This document shows positions 45,656-56,374 of a stretch of DNA of 64,000 nucleotides, piece by piece. The notes beneath the pieces are model-generated. The model had not been told where the DNA came from. It searched no databases and saw only the letters and a list, made by a program, of their open reading frames with translations. The position numbers and the translations under genes are program-made. The first letter of the stretch is position 1; each line of letters begins with the position of its first letter. Location of the stretch: contig NC_065427.1 in NCBI RefSeq assembly GCF_024362695.1, forward strand, positions 124,001-188,000. Reading direction: 5' to 3'. The DNA is from Pectinophora gossypiella (lineage: Eukaryota > Arthropoda > Insecta > Lepidoptera > Gelechiidae).

Positions 45656-46125
45656 CCGATTACCGATTTACGATAACGGATTACGGCTAACGGATTCGGA
45701 ACTCGGAACTCGAAACTCGAAACTCGAAACTCGAAACTCGGAACTCGGAACTCGGAACTCGGAACTCGGAACTCGGAACTCGGAACTCGGAACTCGGAAC
45801 TCGGAACTCGGAACTCGGAACTCGGAACTCGGAACTCGGAACTCGGAACTCGGAACTCGGAACTCGGAACTCGGAACTCGGAACTCGGAACTCGGAACTC
45901 GGAACTCGGAACTCGGAACTCGGAACTCGGAACTCGGAACTCGGAACTCGGAACTCGGAACTCGGAACTCGGAACTCGGAACTCGGAACTCGGAACTCGG
46001 AACTCGGAACTCGGAACTCGGAACTCGGAACTCGGAACTCGGAACTCGGAACTCGGAACTCGGAACTCGGAACTCGGAACTCGGAACTCGGAACTCGGAA
46101 CTCGGAACGCGGGAACACGGAACTA
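45656..46125. repeat. Heptanucleotide satellite (CGGAACT)n, about 59 units
   Basis: From 45697 to 46108 the unit CGGAACT repeats about 59 times with hardly any change; four successive early units read CGAAACT (45711-45738). In front, 45656-45697 can be cut into diverged heptamers (ccgatta, ccgattt, acgataa, cggatta, cggctaa, cggattc), so the period is older than the uniform core. The end degrades as 'cggaacgcgggaacacggaa'. No frame contains a stop, which produces spurious frames of 155 and 174 codons with a 7-residue period on the minus strand. Confidence 0.95.
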
Positions 46126-46339
46126 GAGGCAGCGCGCCGAGATAGGTATTGCACTCATTAATTGTAAGTAGTTTTTGAATTTGGTTATACAAAACCGATT
46201 AGTACCTCCATTTCAAACATTTCTACCTATCAATCTTGACTATCAATTGATCTTAGTAGGTTATAAAATTTAAACTTAGTAGGTTATAAAATTTAAATGC
46301 ATCACAATGTTAAAATAAAACGGGCAAGCAAGATCATCA

Positions 46340-46600
46340 TGAAAAGATCTTACTTGAGCTTCTCCGTGAAGCGTCGAGGCCGGCACGACATGAAGCGTTG
46401 AGGCCGGCGAGACGCGAGCGGAGGCCGCGTGACACGCTGGCGGAGGTACGGGGCTCGCTGGCGGGCACAGGCCACAAGAATGGGCACGGGCACCTCTTGC
46501 GCTGGAATAGTCGGCCCGAAGCGGGGTATATAACGTGCAAAACAAGGCAGTGCAAAAGCCTACTCGGGCGGGGGCGCGAACAAAAATATAACACACAAAA
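46340..46600 (+). promoter_or_regulatory. GC-rich island with TATA box; possible promoter
   Basis: A sharply GC-rich segment starts with two near-copies of a 22-24 base unit ('gaagcgtcgaggccggcacg', 'gaagcgttgaggccggcgag'). It ends in 'cggggtatataacg', a consensus-like TATA box at 46527-46533, with an initiator-like CAGT at 46548-46551. The spacing of about 22 bases is shorter than usual. No gene follows that I can recognise, and the frames inside (up to 121 codons on the minus strand) show no domain. It may be the 5' end of a mobile element or of a host gene. Confidence 0.35.
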
Positions 46601-47040
46601 CCCAAAATTACGTTAATGAAATGTGACTCGTGCAAGTGCAAAAAAATATGAAATGGCGTGCTTTTGCATTACAAACAGCAAAACTCGTTATAGACGGATA
46701 TTGTAAAATTTTATACAGAATTATTAGAAAAATGTTAGAACGAAAACGTAAATTTCGTTCTAATTCTAACAAATTTACGTAAAAAAAACACTAACTGGCA
46801 AAAATTTTTGAACATTCACTGGTTGTAGTTAACAGTAAATTGCTTTGAGATTAGTCGATATAGCTAGAAGCGCAATAACTGCTAAAATACCAAAATGGAG
46901 CACGCAGTCAGTGATATAGTTCATTGGCATGACGCGCTTTTTGCCTTCCACAGTTGTAACTGCGAAATGCGCAGGTTAGAGGTTACAACGAGTGGATAGG
47001 TTAGGACAATAGGATATTAAATTCCTATTAAACTTACCTT
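46601..47040. other. No gene seen
   Basis: It includes a near-palindromic 'gaacgaaaacgtaaatttcg'/'ttctaattctaacaaattta' stretch at 46738-46780. Confidence 0.35.
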
Positions 47041-47104
47041 ATTTGTCCGGGGAGCGTCCTCGTGGAACCCAAGGCTGCAGATTCTTGAATTTTCATGGTC
47101 GCCA
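47030..47104 (-). other. tRNA-Arg-like primer binding site and leader, or a first exon
   Basis: On the minus strand 'tggcgacc' (47097-47104) followed by 'atga' matches, with one difference, the complement of the 3' end of an arginine tRNA (TGGCGACCGTG...), a primer used by some insect LTR elements. The same stretch opens a frame at an ATG (MKIQESAALGSTRTLPGQI) that reaches a perfect splice donor 'ag|gtaagt' at about 47030. It is therefore either a retroelement leader or a first coding exon; the sequence alone does not decide. Confidence 0.3.
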
Positions 47105-47107
47105 AAA

Positions 47108-47314
47108 TGTCTGCGCTGCAGAAGCTCCGGCGTGGGTTATTGTTGCTCGTTGTTAGGTTGTAGTGTAGAGGATTGCTTCAAGGATACTTTTTTCCTAGAG
47201 GGGAATTGTTTATTGATTAGTATTGTACATTACGTTTAGGGTCGTAAGCGTACGCGATCGTTCGTTGTCGAGAGAGTAGAATAAATAGACCATGGTATTA
47301 TAAAAATATGCATA
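47108..47314 (-). mobile_element. Possible LTR of a retrotransposon
   Basis: On the minus strand the segment begins 'tgtatgcata' and ends '...gcgcagaca' (TG...CA), and contains AATAAA-type signals. It is followed after three bases by a primer-binding-site-like sequence (next feature). Only one copy is seen and no target duplication was identified, so the left boundary is a guess. No gag or pol sequence follows. Confidence 0.3.
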
Positions 47315-47654
47315 CACAAAAGTGACAGTAAGATCTCAAGGTTAGCCCAGCTGCCGTAAAAAATCAATTATAATATAGGTAAATAGGTAATAAAATAAAC
47401 TGTAGGTATGTGAGTGAACATTGTTGGTACTGAATAACTATGTGATATTTTTGTTTGGTATCCTGCTCGATAGCTAGTAAGAAACATCGAAATATAATGA
47501 GCACAGGAGAAAATACGGCGAAGACGTCCAATAATCTCGTTTCATGTTCTGAATCTAATTGTTTCTTAATTTCTTGTTTCGTAAATTAGAATATTTAAGA
47601 AATCTGGAAAACAGAAGTCTAAGAATAAATGAAACATGAATAGAAGAATAGATA

Positions 47655-47705
47655 TCCAGTATGGGGGAGGCCTATGCCCAGCAGTGGGCGTCGTACAGAT
47701 GATAA
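47655..47705 (+). mobile_element. LINE 3' tail
   Basis: 'ggaggcctatgcccagcagt' and 'gggcgtcgtacagatgataa' match the reverse complement of 39080-39150. Confidence 0.6.
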
Positions 47706-48251
47706 TGATGAAATAAAAAATAAAAAGAGATAAGCTTACCTGTACTGTCTGTTTTCTTTAATAAAATAATAAATAAATAAAAAATAAAATAATGTCTCAA
47801 AACACCAAATAACTAAAACCACATTTGGTATCCAGCTGGCTACCACAAGGTCTCAAATGTGGACACACTGTTGTCTGTTTATTTCTTTTTTTCATGAGCT
47901 GTAGCAGTGTAAAATTTTACCTATACAATCTGATTCTTGGTCCTTGATTAGAGCAATGTGGCCAAACTGTGGGTGGTCCCTAGTCCCTAACAGTACTCAG
48001 GACCAATAAGACAGATACAAATAACATTTTCTTAATTCTTCATTTCTTTAAGTTTTCTTTAGTTAAGTTTGTATAGTTTATGCTTCTAATAACCATGATG
48101 AGGTTAGTGATCGTGATTATTATTATTGTATTTCATCAAGTTTGGTAACTGCACACTCGTAGGACACCCTTCCTTAGTGATGACCACAAATTAGATTAAA
48201 TTTTATTTATTATGAAAGGCATTTGGCAACCACAATTTAGGTAAACAGACT
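47706..48251. other. No gene seen
   Basis: It contains an A/T-only stretch at 47758-47795 and no coding signal. Confidence 0.35.
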
Positions 48252-48259
48252 ACCTTTAA

Positions 48260-49722
48260 GTGTGCGTCAAGCTAGCGGCCTCAAAAAAAAATGGGCACGA
48301 AAAAATAATTTGACCATACCAAAAAATAGTACTCTTATTGAAAAAAATAGTACCTGTTGTAAAAAAAATAGTACCATCACGGTTCTGGATTTATAGCCAT
48401 GTTTTATTGCACTTGCTAGCTTGACGGTGAGCGAAATTTGGCGAGAGTTAACGACAAGGTCTTTCGCTTTGATTTAAACGCCAAAAAATAGTACCGAAAT
48501 AGTACTCACCCCCTGCAAAATACCGAAATGAGTACTTCAACGGTTCCAAAGTTATAAAGGCAGTTCTTTGATCCCGCTAGCTTGACGTTTTGAAAATACC
48601 TATTATCTAGGGAACGCTTGCATACTTCAGTTTGTAACTAATGTCAATAAACTCGTATGAAATAGTACTCTCTACCATCATAATTTGGACCTGATTCTCT
48701 TTGTAGAAATATGTCAAAAAGTCATTATAACCTATGTCATACATTTATCAAGACAGGTACCGTCGCGAACAAAATTATTACACATGCTCAAGAAGAATGT
48801 TGTCAGATTTTAGTATTTTTTTCCCCATTTTTGGGTAAAAATTGGTGAAGTGCCAGGGTTGTCAGATGAAAGTAATATCATTGTTGAAACTCTTTGAGTT
48901 ATTCTACAAATACTGCAAATTGTTTATTAACAAACACTTCGATCCGTAACAAATTGAACATGAAGGTATAAATTATAAAATAAAACAGTAGATTAACAAT
49001 GTATTATGATGTATTAAAATCACAGATTGTTTTCAATAAGAACTAGACCCATGCAGCCATTTTCTATTAAAATTATTGCATATGGGTGCATGCAATAGCA
49101 ATTTTTTGTAATAGCAACACTCTGAAGTGCAAAGAAATGGTAGGGTAGACCTCCAAAATGGCAATACTGGCGATGGCAATACTTACGAATAAATTGTGAG
49201 GTTATGTAATTGTCTACGTGACTGTATCAACAACAAATGTATGGCATAGGTTATGATGATTTTTTAACATATTTCTACAAAGAGAATCGGATCAAAATTA
49301 TGATGGTAGGAAGTACTATTTCATACGAGTTTATTGACATTAGTTACATACTGAAGTATGCAAGCGTTCCCCAGATAATAGGTATTTTCAAAACGTCAAG
49401 CCAGCGGGATCAAAGAACTGCCTTTATAACTTTGGAACCGTTGAATTACTCATTTCGGTATTTTGCAGGGGGTGAGTACTATTTCGGTACTATTTTTTGG
49501 CGTTTAAATCAAAGCGAAAGACCTTGTCGTTAACTCTCGCCAAATTTCGCTCACCGTCAAGCTAGCAAGTGCAATAAAACATGGCTATAAATCCAGAACC
49601 GTGATGGTACTAATTTTTTTACAACAGGTACTATTTTTTTCAATAAGAGTACTATTTTTTGGTATGGTCAAATTATTTTTTCGTGCCCATTTTTTTTTTG
49701 AGGCCGCTAGCTTGACGCACAC
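48260..49722. mobile_element. 1,463-bp element with about 487-bp terminal inverted repeats
   Basis: The arms 48260-48746 and 49235-49722 are reverse complements at about 97% by eye. Both ends carry GTGTGCGTCAAG outermost, and ACCTTTAA stands directly outside each (48252-48259 and 49723-49730), an exact 8-base target duplication. Each arm contains the word AATAGTAC six times, and the 'gctagcttgacg' motif three times, once inverted at the very end. The 488-bp centre (48747-49234) has no coding capacity; the 98-codon frame at 49237-49533 merely reads one arm. It is a non-autonomous DNA transposon of foldback or Mutator-like architecture. The superfamily is inferred only from arm length and duplication length. 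Confidence 0.9.
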
Positions 49723-49730
49723 ACCTTTAA

Positions 49731-50004
49731 AGGTCTGATGAAGGTCAAATAATCACATGATTATTGCTAAAATGAGCACTATCCGGCTGAATTGTGAGCT
49801 AATAATAGCTAATTAGGAAAAAATCTCAAAATGGTTTTAGAATTAGCATAACTTTTTTCCTTTACATACTGAATTGTATCAATGTTGTGAATAAGAGATA
49901 GATAGGTACATGTCTCTTATTTGGATCTCCATCAAAGGAAGGAATCTTCAAATGTGGCAACTTGACAGTGTTGCCATGAGAGTTTGTCTGAGAAGTATTA
50001 TTAA
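49731..50004. other. No gene seen
   Basis: No coding signal was found. Confidence 0.35.
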
Positions 50005-50290
50005 TCTTTGATCCATGCTTTGGAAGGCATGTTAAGCCGTTGGTCCCGGTTACTATTTACTGATGTAAGTGAGTAATTGTTACATGAGCCATGTCAGGGG
50101 TCTTTGGCGGCTCAATCATAACCCTGACACCAGGGTTCATGAGGCTGGTAGGTATTCCACCTCAGAACCCACACGATAGGAAGAAGTCTTTGATGACCTT
50201 TCAAGTTTTAATTTCTTGTCACCCTCTGGTTGATTGAGGGGTGGCCTGTGCCCAGCAGTGGGACATATATAGCCTGTTTATGTATGTTTA
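50005..50290 (+). mobile_element. SINE-2 copy with 3' end
   Basis: 'gatccatgctttggaaggca', 'cgttggtcccggttactatt', 'catgagccatgtcaggggtc', 'cataaccctgacaccagggt' and the 3' end 'gattgaggggtggcctgtgc' with 'gggacatatatagcctgttt' are in order. The head is missing. Confidence 0.8.
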
Positions 50291-51189
50291 TGTCTTTCAT
50301 TTAATTGAATAGGTATCCTGATTGCAGTCTAATTTTAAATTTTGTATACAAAGTGCACTTTAAGTTACCTACTTGGAAATTATTTATATGTATAAGTTTA
50401 TGTAAAATCGAATGAATAAATACAACCTAGAGCGCGCTGCACAATCTCATTAGATGCAGGAGCGCGATGTCTCTTATCAGCTTAACATTGTTGGAAAACG
50501 CGTCGTAGTGTCAGGCCTCAAATGTCGAGTTCCTGCCGTCTTCTCTAGGAGTAAAGCTGAAATTAGAAGCAAGATGTTGTTGAAGACTTATAATGACTAT
50601 TTTTGTAGAATAGGGAACTTTGTTAAAAATATGACGTAGGTACCTAATATATGTACTAAAAACGACACTATGACTTGACACAAACAAATTTGCAATTGAA
50701 TAATTTACGTATGAAATTAAGTTAAAAAGATGTATTTACGTATAAGATGAATGTTAATGAAATCAATAGTTATTTTTTTAAGGATGACGAATTTGAAAAT
50801 GTCGCCGAACACAAGTTTCAACACGAATTATCAACAAAATTAGAACATAGGTAATCGAAGCAATAAGAATTATAAAATAGATAGGAAAGGACGTTACCTG
50901 CCTCGGATTGTTTCACCGCAGACTTCTAAATCTTCAAGGGATAGAGTAATCGCCTTCCAACGATGTACTTCTATCATATTCGGGGTCAGTGGTCACCAGA
51001 AATGTTATAGCCAATCTGCTCCATGGGATTCTTCAGGTACCCACTTTTCAATTAAAGATGCTTCTGTTTCAATTAAAAGATGTATTCTTTATTTTTAAAC
51101 AACGTTTGTAACATAAAAGAAGTCCAATAAAAAAAAACTAATAAAAAGTTACATACAACAAAGATGCGTCAGTCGATGCTCGAAGTTTT
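50291..51189. other. No gene seen
   Basis: A 61-codon frame at 50454-50639 has no recognisable domain. Confidence 0.35.
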
Positions 51190-51194
51190 TTTTC

Positions 51195-51535
51195 CCGGAG
51201 AATACTGAATAAGGCAAAGGGAACTATGCCCATACAGCCAAGTCTTATGTATTTTTTTTTTGACGATGATTAATGAAATGATGAAAGCTGATGACGATTA
51301 ATGATGAAACCTAAGCTCCTACCCTCCAGAGCAGACTCCTCCTCCGAACCTCGAACGAATTAACACAAATATCCACATAACTTTCAAGTTATGAAGCGGC
51401 TTCTTGCCAGTCAAAAATTTTCGCTTCGAACACTTTGTTTATTGAATATTCCGATATAATAATATTGTCCCGCATGTTTTAATTATTTAGATTATTTATT
51501 CAATGAAAAAAGGAAGTTCCCGCCAATTGTTTTTT
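51195..51535 (+). repeat. Unclassified repeat U2 copy
   Basis: It matches the reverse complement of 31150-31490: 'ggcaaagggaactatgccca', 'gatgattaatgaaatgatga', 'agcagactcctcctccgaac' and 'cactttgtttattgaatatt'. A short internal duplication ('gatgattaatga', 'gacgattaatga') is special to this copy. Confidence 0.65.
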
Positions 51536-51639
51536 ATCTGTCAAAATCAAATGACAGCTATAGCCGCGTGCTCGCCACAGACTAACCGCAGACGGCACGC
51601 TCGTTTCATTGAGCGCTAACACTTATAGTTTTTATTTAA

Positions 51640-51715
51640 CGTGGCTTATTGTAAATTTTTTGTTTGCCGCATCGCATTGGCGGGACAAATGGGGAGCGCT
51701 GACAACTTTTATCCG
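51640..51715 (+). repeat. Repeat U1 fragment
   Basis: 'aacgtggcttattgtaaatt', 'tttgccgcatcgcattgg' and 'acaaatggggagcgctga' match the first third of U1. Confidence 0.55.
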
Positions 51716-52079
51716 TTAGAGAGAGCGAAACACTTCCCGGCCCTCAGTAACACTCTTCACTTCACACAACAACAAAGGTGATAAATCCCTATACTTACTC
51801 CATTCAATTTCTTCACGCTAATGAAATACAGTAGTATAAACTTGCATAACCCTCGCAGGCTGTCAGTGAGGAAGTTTGGGATTCATTGTACTGGTAAATG
51901 TTCCCGTATTTCCGCGGCAAATATTTTGTGTGCTCTTTGTTGTAATTTTATCATGTTTAATTATTTTTGACGTACCTACGCCACTTCAGGATCGAAGTAA
52001 AAGGAATTCCATAGTCTGTTTATCCCTGTAGGAGATAGAAGTTCATGTATTTGAGTTGTGATATGTTTGCGAGTTAAAT

Positions 52080-52142
52080 TATATAATATATTATGTAATA
52101 GATAACCTCCTTCTTTTTTGAAGTCGGTTAAACATATTAGAA
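52080..52142. repeat. Short repeat, possible LINE/RTE end
   Basis: 'gataacctccttcttttttg' and 'aagtcggttaaacat' recur with changes at 58070-58105. This block is common in Lepidoptera by recollection. The class is not certain. Confidence 0.4.
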
Positions 52143-52214
52143 AGGAGCGAATAGATACCATTATTTAAAAAAATAATATGTTTTAGAAATGCCATGTTAG
52201 TCAATAGTCACATC

Positions 52215-52268
52215 AAGAATTCATTACCGTAATCCTTATGGAGGTAGGCAGAATCACAAGTCATTAGT
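52215..52268 (+). repeat. Family D fragment, diverged
   Basis: 'taccgtaatccttatggagg' and 'taggcagaatcacaagt' loosely match family D. Confidence 0.35.
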
Positions 52269-53505
52269 AACTACTTAGTACCCATTCTTGGTGAGTATTG
52301 GCATTCTAAGATAACTTTGTCATCGTCTATAATTTAGCCAATAACAATAAACAGGGTACTTAGTCGCTCAATCAACGTTCATAACAGGTCTTTTTATTAT
52401 TTAACTTTTATTTTGAAAATCGAATCTATTATTAGTTTTACACATAAAGAGGTTTCCAGAAAGTGTTAGGGACACATAAAACTACCTACATGTTTTATAA
52501 GTAATGTTGTTATTACTTCATACGGCTTCCAAGTAGAATGTGTAGTGTCAAATTAGTGTTACATCCATAAACCACAACCACATAAACACCGTGAACATAC
52601 GACATTATGTACGTAGGTATATAGGTATGGCATGTTCGCAATATTTCAGTATATTTTAATATCGGCTTCCCGACCACGTATCGCGACGCGAGTAGTTGTT
52701 TTGAAGCTTTGCAAGTATTAAGCGGCGTCTGCAAACAACTTGCTCGGCGAGTTTCATGTTGCGGAAAACAAAAATTCCAAAACAAAATTCAATTTTCGAA
52801 CAACGAACAACATTTCAAGGTTGTTTTTGTTCGGCCATTTTCATAGAATTACTTACTTACTTACATTATTATTGTGCTGCGCTAGACATGTTCTGTGCGA
52901 GACAATAAGATGTTTGTAATTTGTATGTGCTTTGTTTGTTTGATGTGTCAGACACCTCGTATCAGAAAATATAATTAAAAGATTACTCAACAACAGGCAG
53001 GTAACAAAGCTTTGTTATCTGTGCTTTGAAGGGATAAGCAGAGGTGTCATAGATGTAATAAAAAGTTACACATATAGCCTATTATACGTCCCACTGTTGA
53101 GCACTACATACCTACCTCCTCTCAATCCATCGCAAGTGCATGGTACACAGTTCGACATTTTGTAAATGAATCTCATTAGAAAAATTGTTTCCTTTCCTAC
53201 TGTGAAATTCACTGGTATTTGACTTGTTAAGTAGTGGTCCCAAGGTTGCACTCTCGCACTTGTCACTTTTATTATGAAAAGTAAGTAGTTAGTGCAATAA
53301 AAGTTTATTTTACTCTAGAGGACTCTTACTTAGATATGTTTGTATATTCTATGAACATTTTAATTTGTTAAGTATTTGACCCCATCCAGTAGGTACTGTG
53401 ATCGTGAATACAGCGTCGTTAAATCGGTGGTTTCCTGTCATTGTCAAACGCAATGCAATTTAACACAGTACTTATATGAATCGCATAGCGCATTATTATG
53501 AAAGA
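52269..53505. other. No gene seen
   Basis: It contains a TTAC microsatellite of four to five units at 52846-52865. There is no coding signal. Confidence 0.35.
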
Positions 53506-53509
53506 CAGT

Positions 53510-53675
53510 TGCTAGCTGGCTTGACCATTACAGACGGCGATACGGCTCACGTTGGTCGTACGTACCTATCGCGTTGGTCTAGCATAAAGCTCAGTGAGGT
53601 GTAGGTACTTAATTCATCTTGCAATGGATGTACCTTTGACTACCCCAATAGGGATATAGTCATGAGCTTATCTCA
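53510..53675 (+). mobile_element. SINE-1 copy, nearly full, with small internal duplication
   Basis: 'cttgaccattacagacggcg' and 'atacggctcac' are followed by two versions of 'gttggtc' ('cgttggtcgtacgtacctat' and 'cgcgttggtctagcataaag'). The 3' half then follows intact, ending 'gggatatagtcatgagctta'. Confidence 0.8.
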
Positions 53676-54369
53676 TCCTCACTTGGCTGGGACCCCATTA
53701 ATGTCGTGACTCACACCGCGACTTATGCTGAGTGAGATCCATTTATTGAGGACGTCTAAACTCAAACTCAGCCCATCGCCGGGCACAACCATGGTTATTT
53801 AAACCAGCATCATTGTTTTTTTTTTTAAACTTACTTACATCAAATATTAGGTAATATGTCACTATTCTGTCAGATGTTTTTGTATTATTACTGTGTCTAA
53901 GTCCTATTATAATAATGCGGATAAAAACTGCTTTCGCAAAGGGCTATAGTTATAACCAGAACAAAATGTTTGTTTACTCTAATAGTATGGGAACTGTCAA
54001 AATTTACGAACACTCAACAGTGCTGCCGCCTACATCTGAGCTTCATATTTTTTATTCTCATTAATTTAAGTATTTCTATTATTTTTGTGTCCTGATAACT
54101 CGTAACTATAGCCACCTCGGGAGATAAGTATGAGGGTACGAGTCTATATCGGTCTATATACCTACCTATACACGTAATAATAAGCAGGTGCTTTTTAATA
54201 CCGGTTACTCATATAAAAATCAGTGTAAACGTATTATGAGACGTTTATAGCGCGTTGATCCGCGTCGTGAATACATTGCGGCGCGTGCTCGTACGTTACA
54301 TTTTTATAGCTGTTATACTAGCTCCTTCTACGGGTCTTACTGTATCATTTCCCTTTTTAGTAATATTCT

Positions 54370-54478
54370 ATTTCTTCTCTCGTATGGGTTGTGAAATCAA
54401 TGATTTGACCTCATCAACCCTGGTGTCAGTGTTACTTTGATTGAACCGCCATTTGCCCTGACATGGTTCATGTAAGCA
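54370..54478 (-). mobile_element. SINE-2 fragment, reverse
   Basis: 'ccctgacatggttcatgtaa', 'ggtgtcagtgttactttgat' and 'cctcatcaaccc' are the reverse complement of the SINE-2 body. Confidence 0.6.
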
Positions 54479-54507
54479 TTAGTATATATTTATTTAGGTA
54501 AGTAGTG

Positions 54508-54580
54508 CATTTCTTCGTGGCAATGACGTCATAAATCGTTTGAAACAGATAAGACCAATGATGATTTAGGTAAATAGTAG
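54508..54580 (-). repeat. Family H copy, reverse
   Basis: 'gcaatgacgtcataaatcgt', 'ttgaaacagataagaccaat' and 'gatgatt' are the reverse complement of 40589-40655. Confidence 0.6.
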
Positions 54581-55800
54581 CCGGAACCGATTGGGTCCAA
54601 CACAAGTTCGTAATCGCGAAAAATAAGGCTAAAAATGTCGTGATATATTTGGATTGCATCGATTTATAAATAAATTTGTTTTTTCTACACTTTGAAGAGA
54701 CCGCAGACATACCTAAGTATTACAATGTCATGTTAATTTCAACTTGATACTTCCACGCGTTTCCGAGATAAAGGTCATCCATGACAGACAGACGCACGTT
54801 TCCTTTCTAATTTTGGACTAAATTCGATATTGCAGCTTTATCTGAAGCCAGCAAGTTGAATCCGCGGAAGTAGACTACATACTTGCTAATTACACGCGTT
54901 TTATGGCTCACCCGCTGAAAAACTTGCGCTCGTAAACCATTACTTAGTAAGTGTAGGTACACTCGACGGCTCATCCCGAGCTAGTTAAAGTTTTATGTAC
55001 TCCCAACGTCTAATTCACTCGTCTCTAAAACCTATAAAGGAGCTTTATACGCGTTTTTGATCATTAAAACTGGTCTTCATTATTTGTTTTATTATGTTCG
55101 TAAAGTTTGAAAATAATTAACAGTTGGTTTATAGTAGTACGTTAACGTAACTACCGTAAGTACTAGCTTTCCTTTGACTAGTTTCTTTGAATTTCACATT
55201 TTTTATGGGAAAATAGAGGATAATTTCACTCAGAAATATTTCTCTTCTAGGGTAAGGAAAGGGAGTTTTGCTCATTAATAAAAGAGTGACTGTCTCTGCT
55301 CAGCGTATTAGAGACGCAATAATTATAATTAAATGTTCAGTGGCTTTTTCCGACAACTACTTTGTAAATTCTTGACATGTCTCCTGTCATGATTTCTCTG
55401 TTAAATAAGTACAATCAACAAATCACGGCGAGTCCGCAATCACGCGGCGTCTATTGTCGTATATTTGCATGCAAATTGCGTACAAACAAACGTACGTCCG
55501 TTGACGTATTTATACTGTTTTAAATATACTCGATAAACAGAGAAACACTCTATTTTTATTTGTTTATAATACGGGCATGGATCGGATCCCGGTTCCGAGC
55601 AAACAATGCCAGATTTTTTACATCGCGGACGTGCCGGCTCATAACTAAGGCTCGTTCCGCCGGTACCACTGTATGCGAACTAGGGATCATCAGCTCGCAT
55701 CTTGCGTCGCTATCACACGTAGGTGCGTGTTTTTATTAAGGTGTGTGGTATGAAAATCTGGCGGAATGTTCCGACAATAGGCACAAGCTAATCAGATGAG
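54581..55800. other. No gene seen
   Basis: No coding signal or shared repeat was recognised. Confidence 0.35.
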
Positions 55801-55804
55801 ATGC

Positions 55805-55990
55805 TTACTTTTTACGAAACGCCAAAACGATACACTTTTACATTTGTACGTATAGAATTGCATACTTATTCTTTATTTTGTAATTCTTAATTAAAATTCA
55901 CAAATCAGGTAAAAAGAAAAATGAGATTGATTGTTAATCATCTTAGACTGGGTTCTATTTTTAGATTAGCATATTGTAATTAATCTTTGG
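55805..55990 (+). repeat. Repeat family I copy
   Basis: 'tttttacgaaacgccaaaac', 'ttgtaattcttaattaaaat', 'aaaatgagattga' and 'atcttagactgggttctatt' match 37918-38135 in the same order. Confidence 0.55.
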
Positions 55991-56374
55991 CTCAGTGATC
56001 TAGCTCTAGATCTAGGCCATAGAATAAGGTACAATTTTACTACTATTTAGACATGTAGATAAAATAAACGATATAGATTTATTAGGCGAATGTATTTATG
56101 CGGAACCAGTAAGACTAGGCGAACTTATCGTGCCGAAATTAAGGATTTTTTAAAGAACGGTTAAGTTCAAGACGCGGTCTAGCGAATATGAGAGTGGAAG
56201 TAAAAAGTAATTTAGTGTTTTAGTCATATCTCCGTTGTTTCTGTGATCTGGTTAGGATCACGTCGCGTCACGTGAAATCCCATGTTAACAGCCACAGGTA
56301 ATAGCTACAATGAGAAATACGTGTCTTTACCTCCTTACTTACTTTTCCAAAATTAAAATGCGCGTGTTTCATCG

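Noticed and set aside
45668..46192. 174- and 155-codon minus-strand frames with a seven-residue repeat
   Set aside because: They only read the (CGGAACT)n satellite, which lacks stops in every frame. No leader, splice site or domain is present.
46276..46641. 121-codon minus-strand frame in the GC-rich island
   Set aside because: GC-rich DNA has few stops, and frames of 72, 85 and 121 codons overlap on both strands with no domain.
49237..49533. 98-codon plus-strand frame
   Set aside because: It reads through one arm of the long inverted-repeat element. The same sequence exists inverted in the other arm, and there is no domain.
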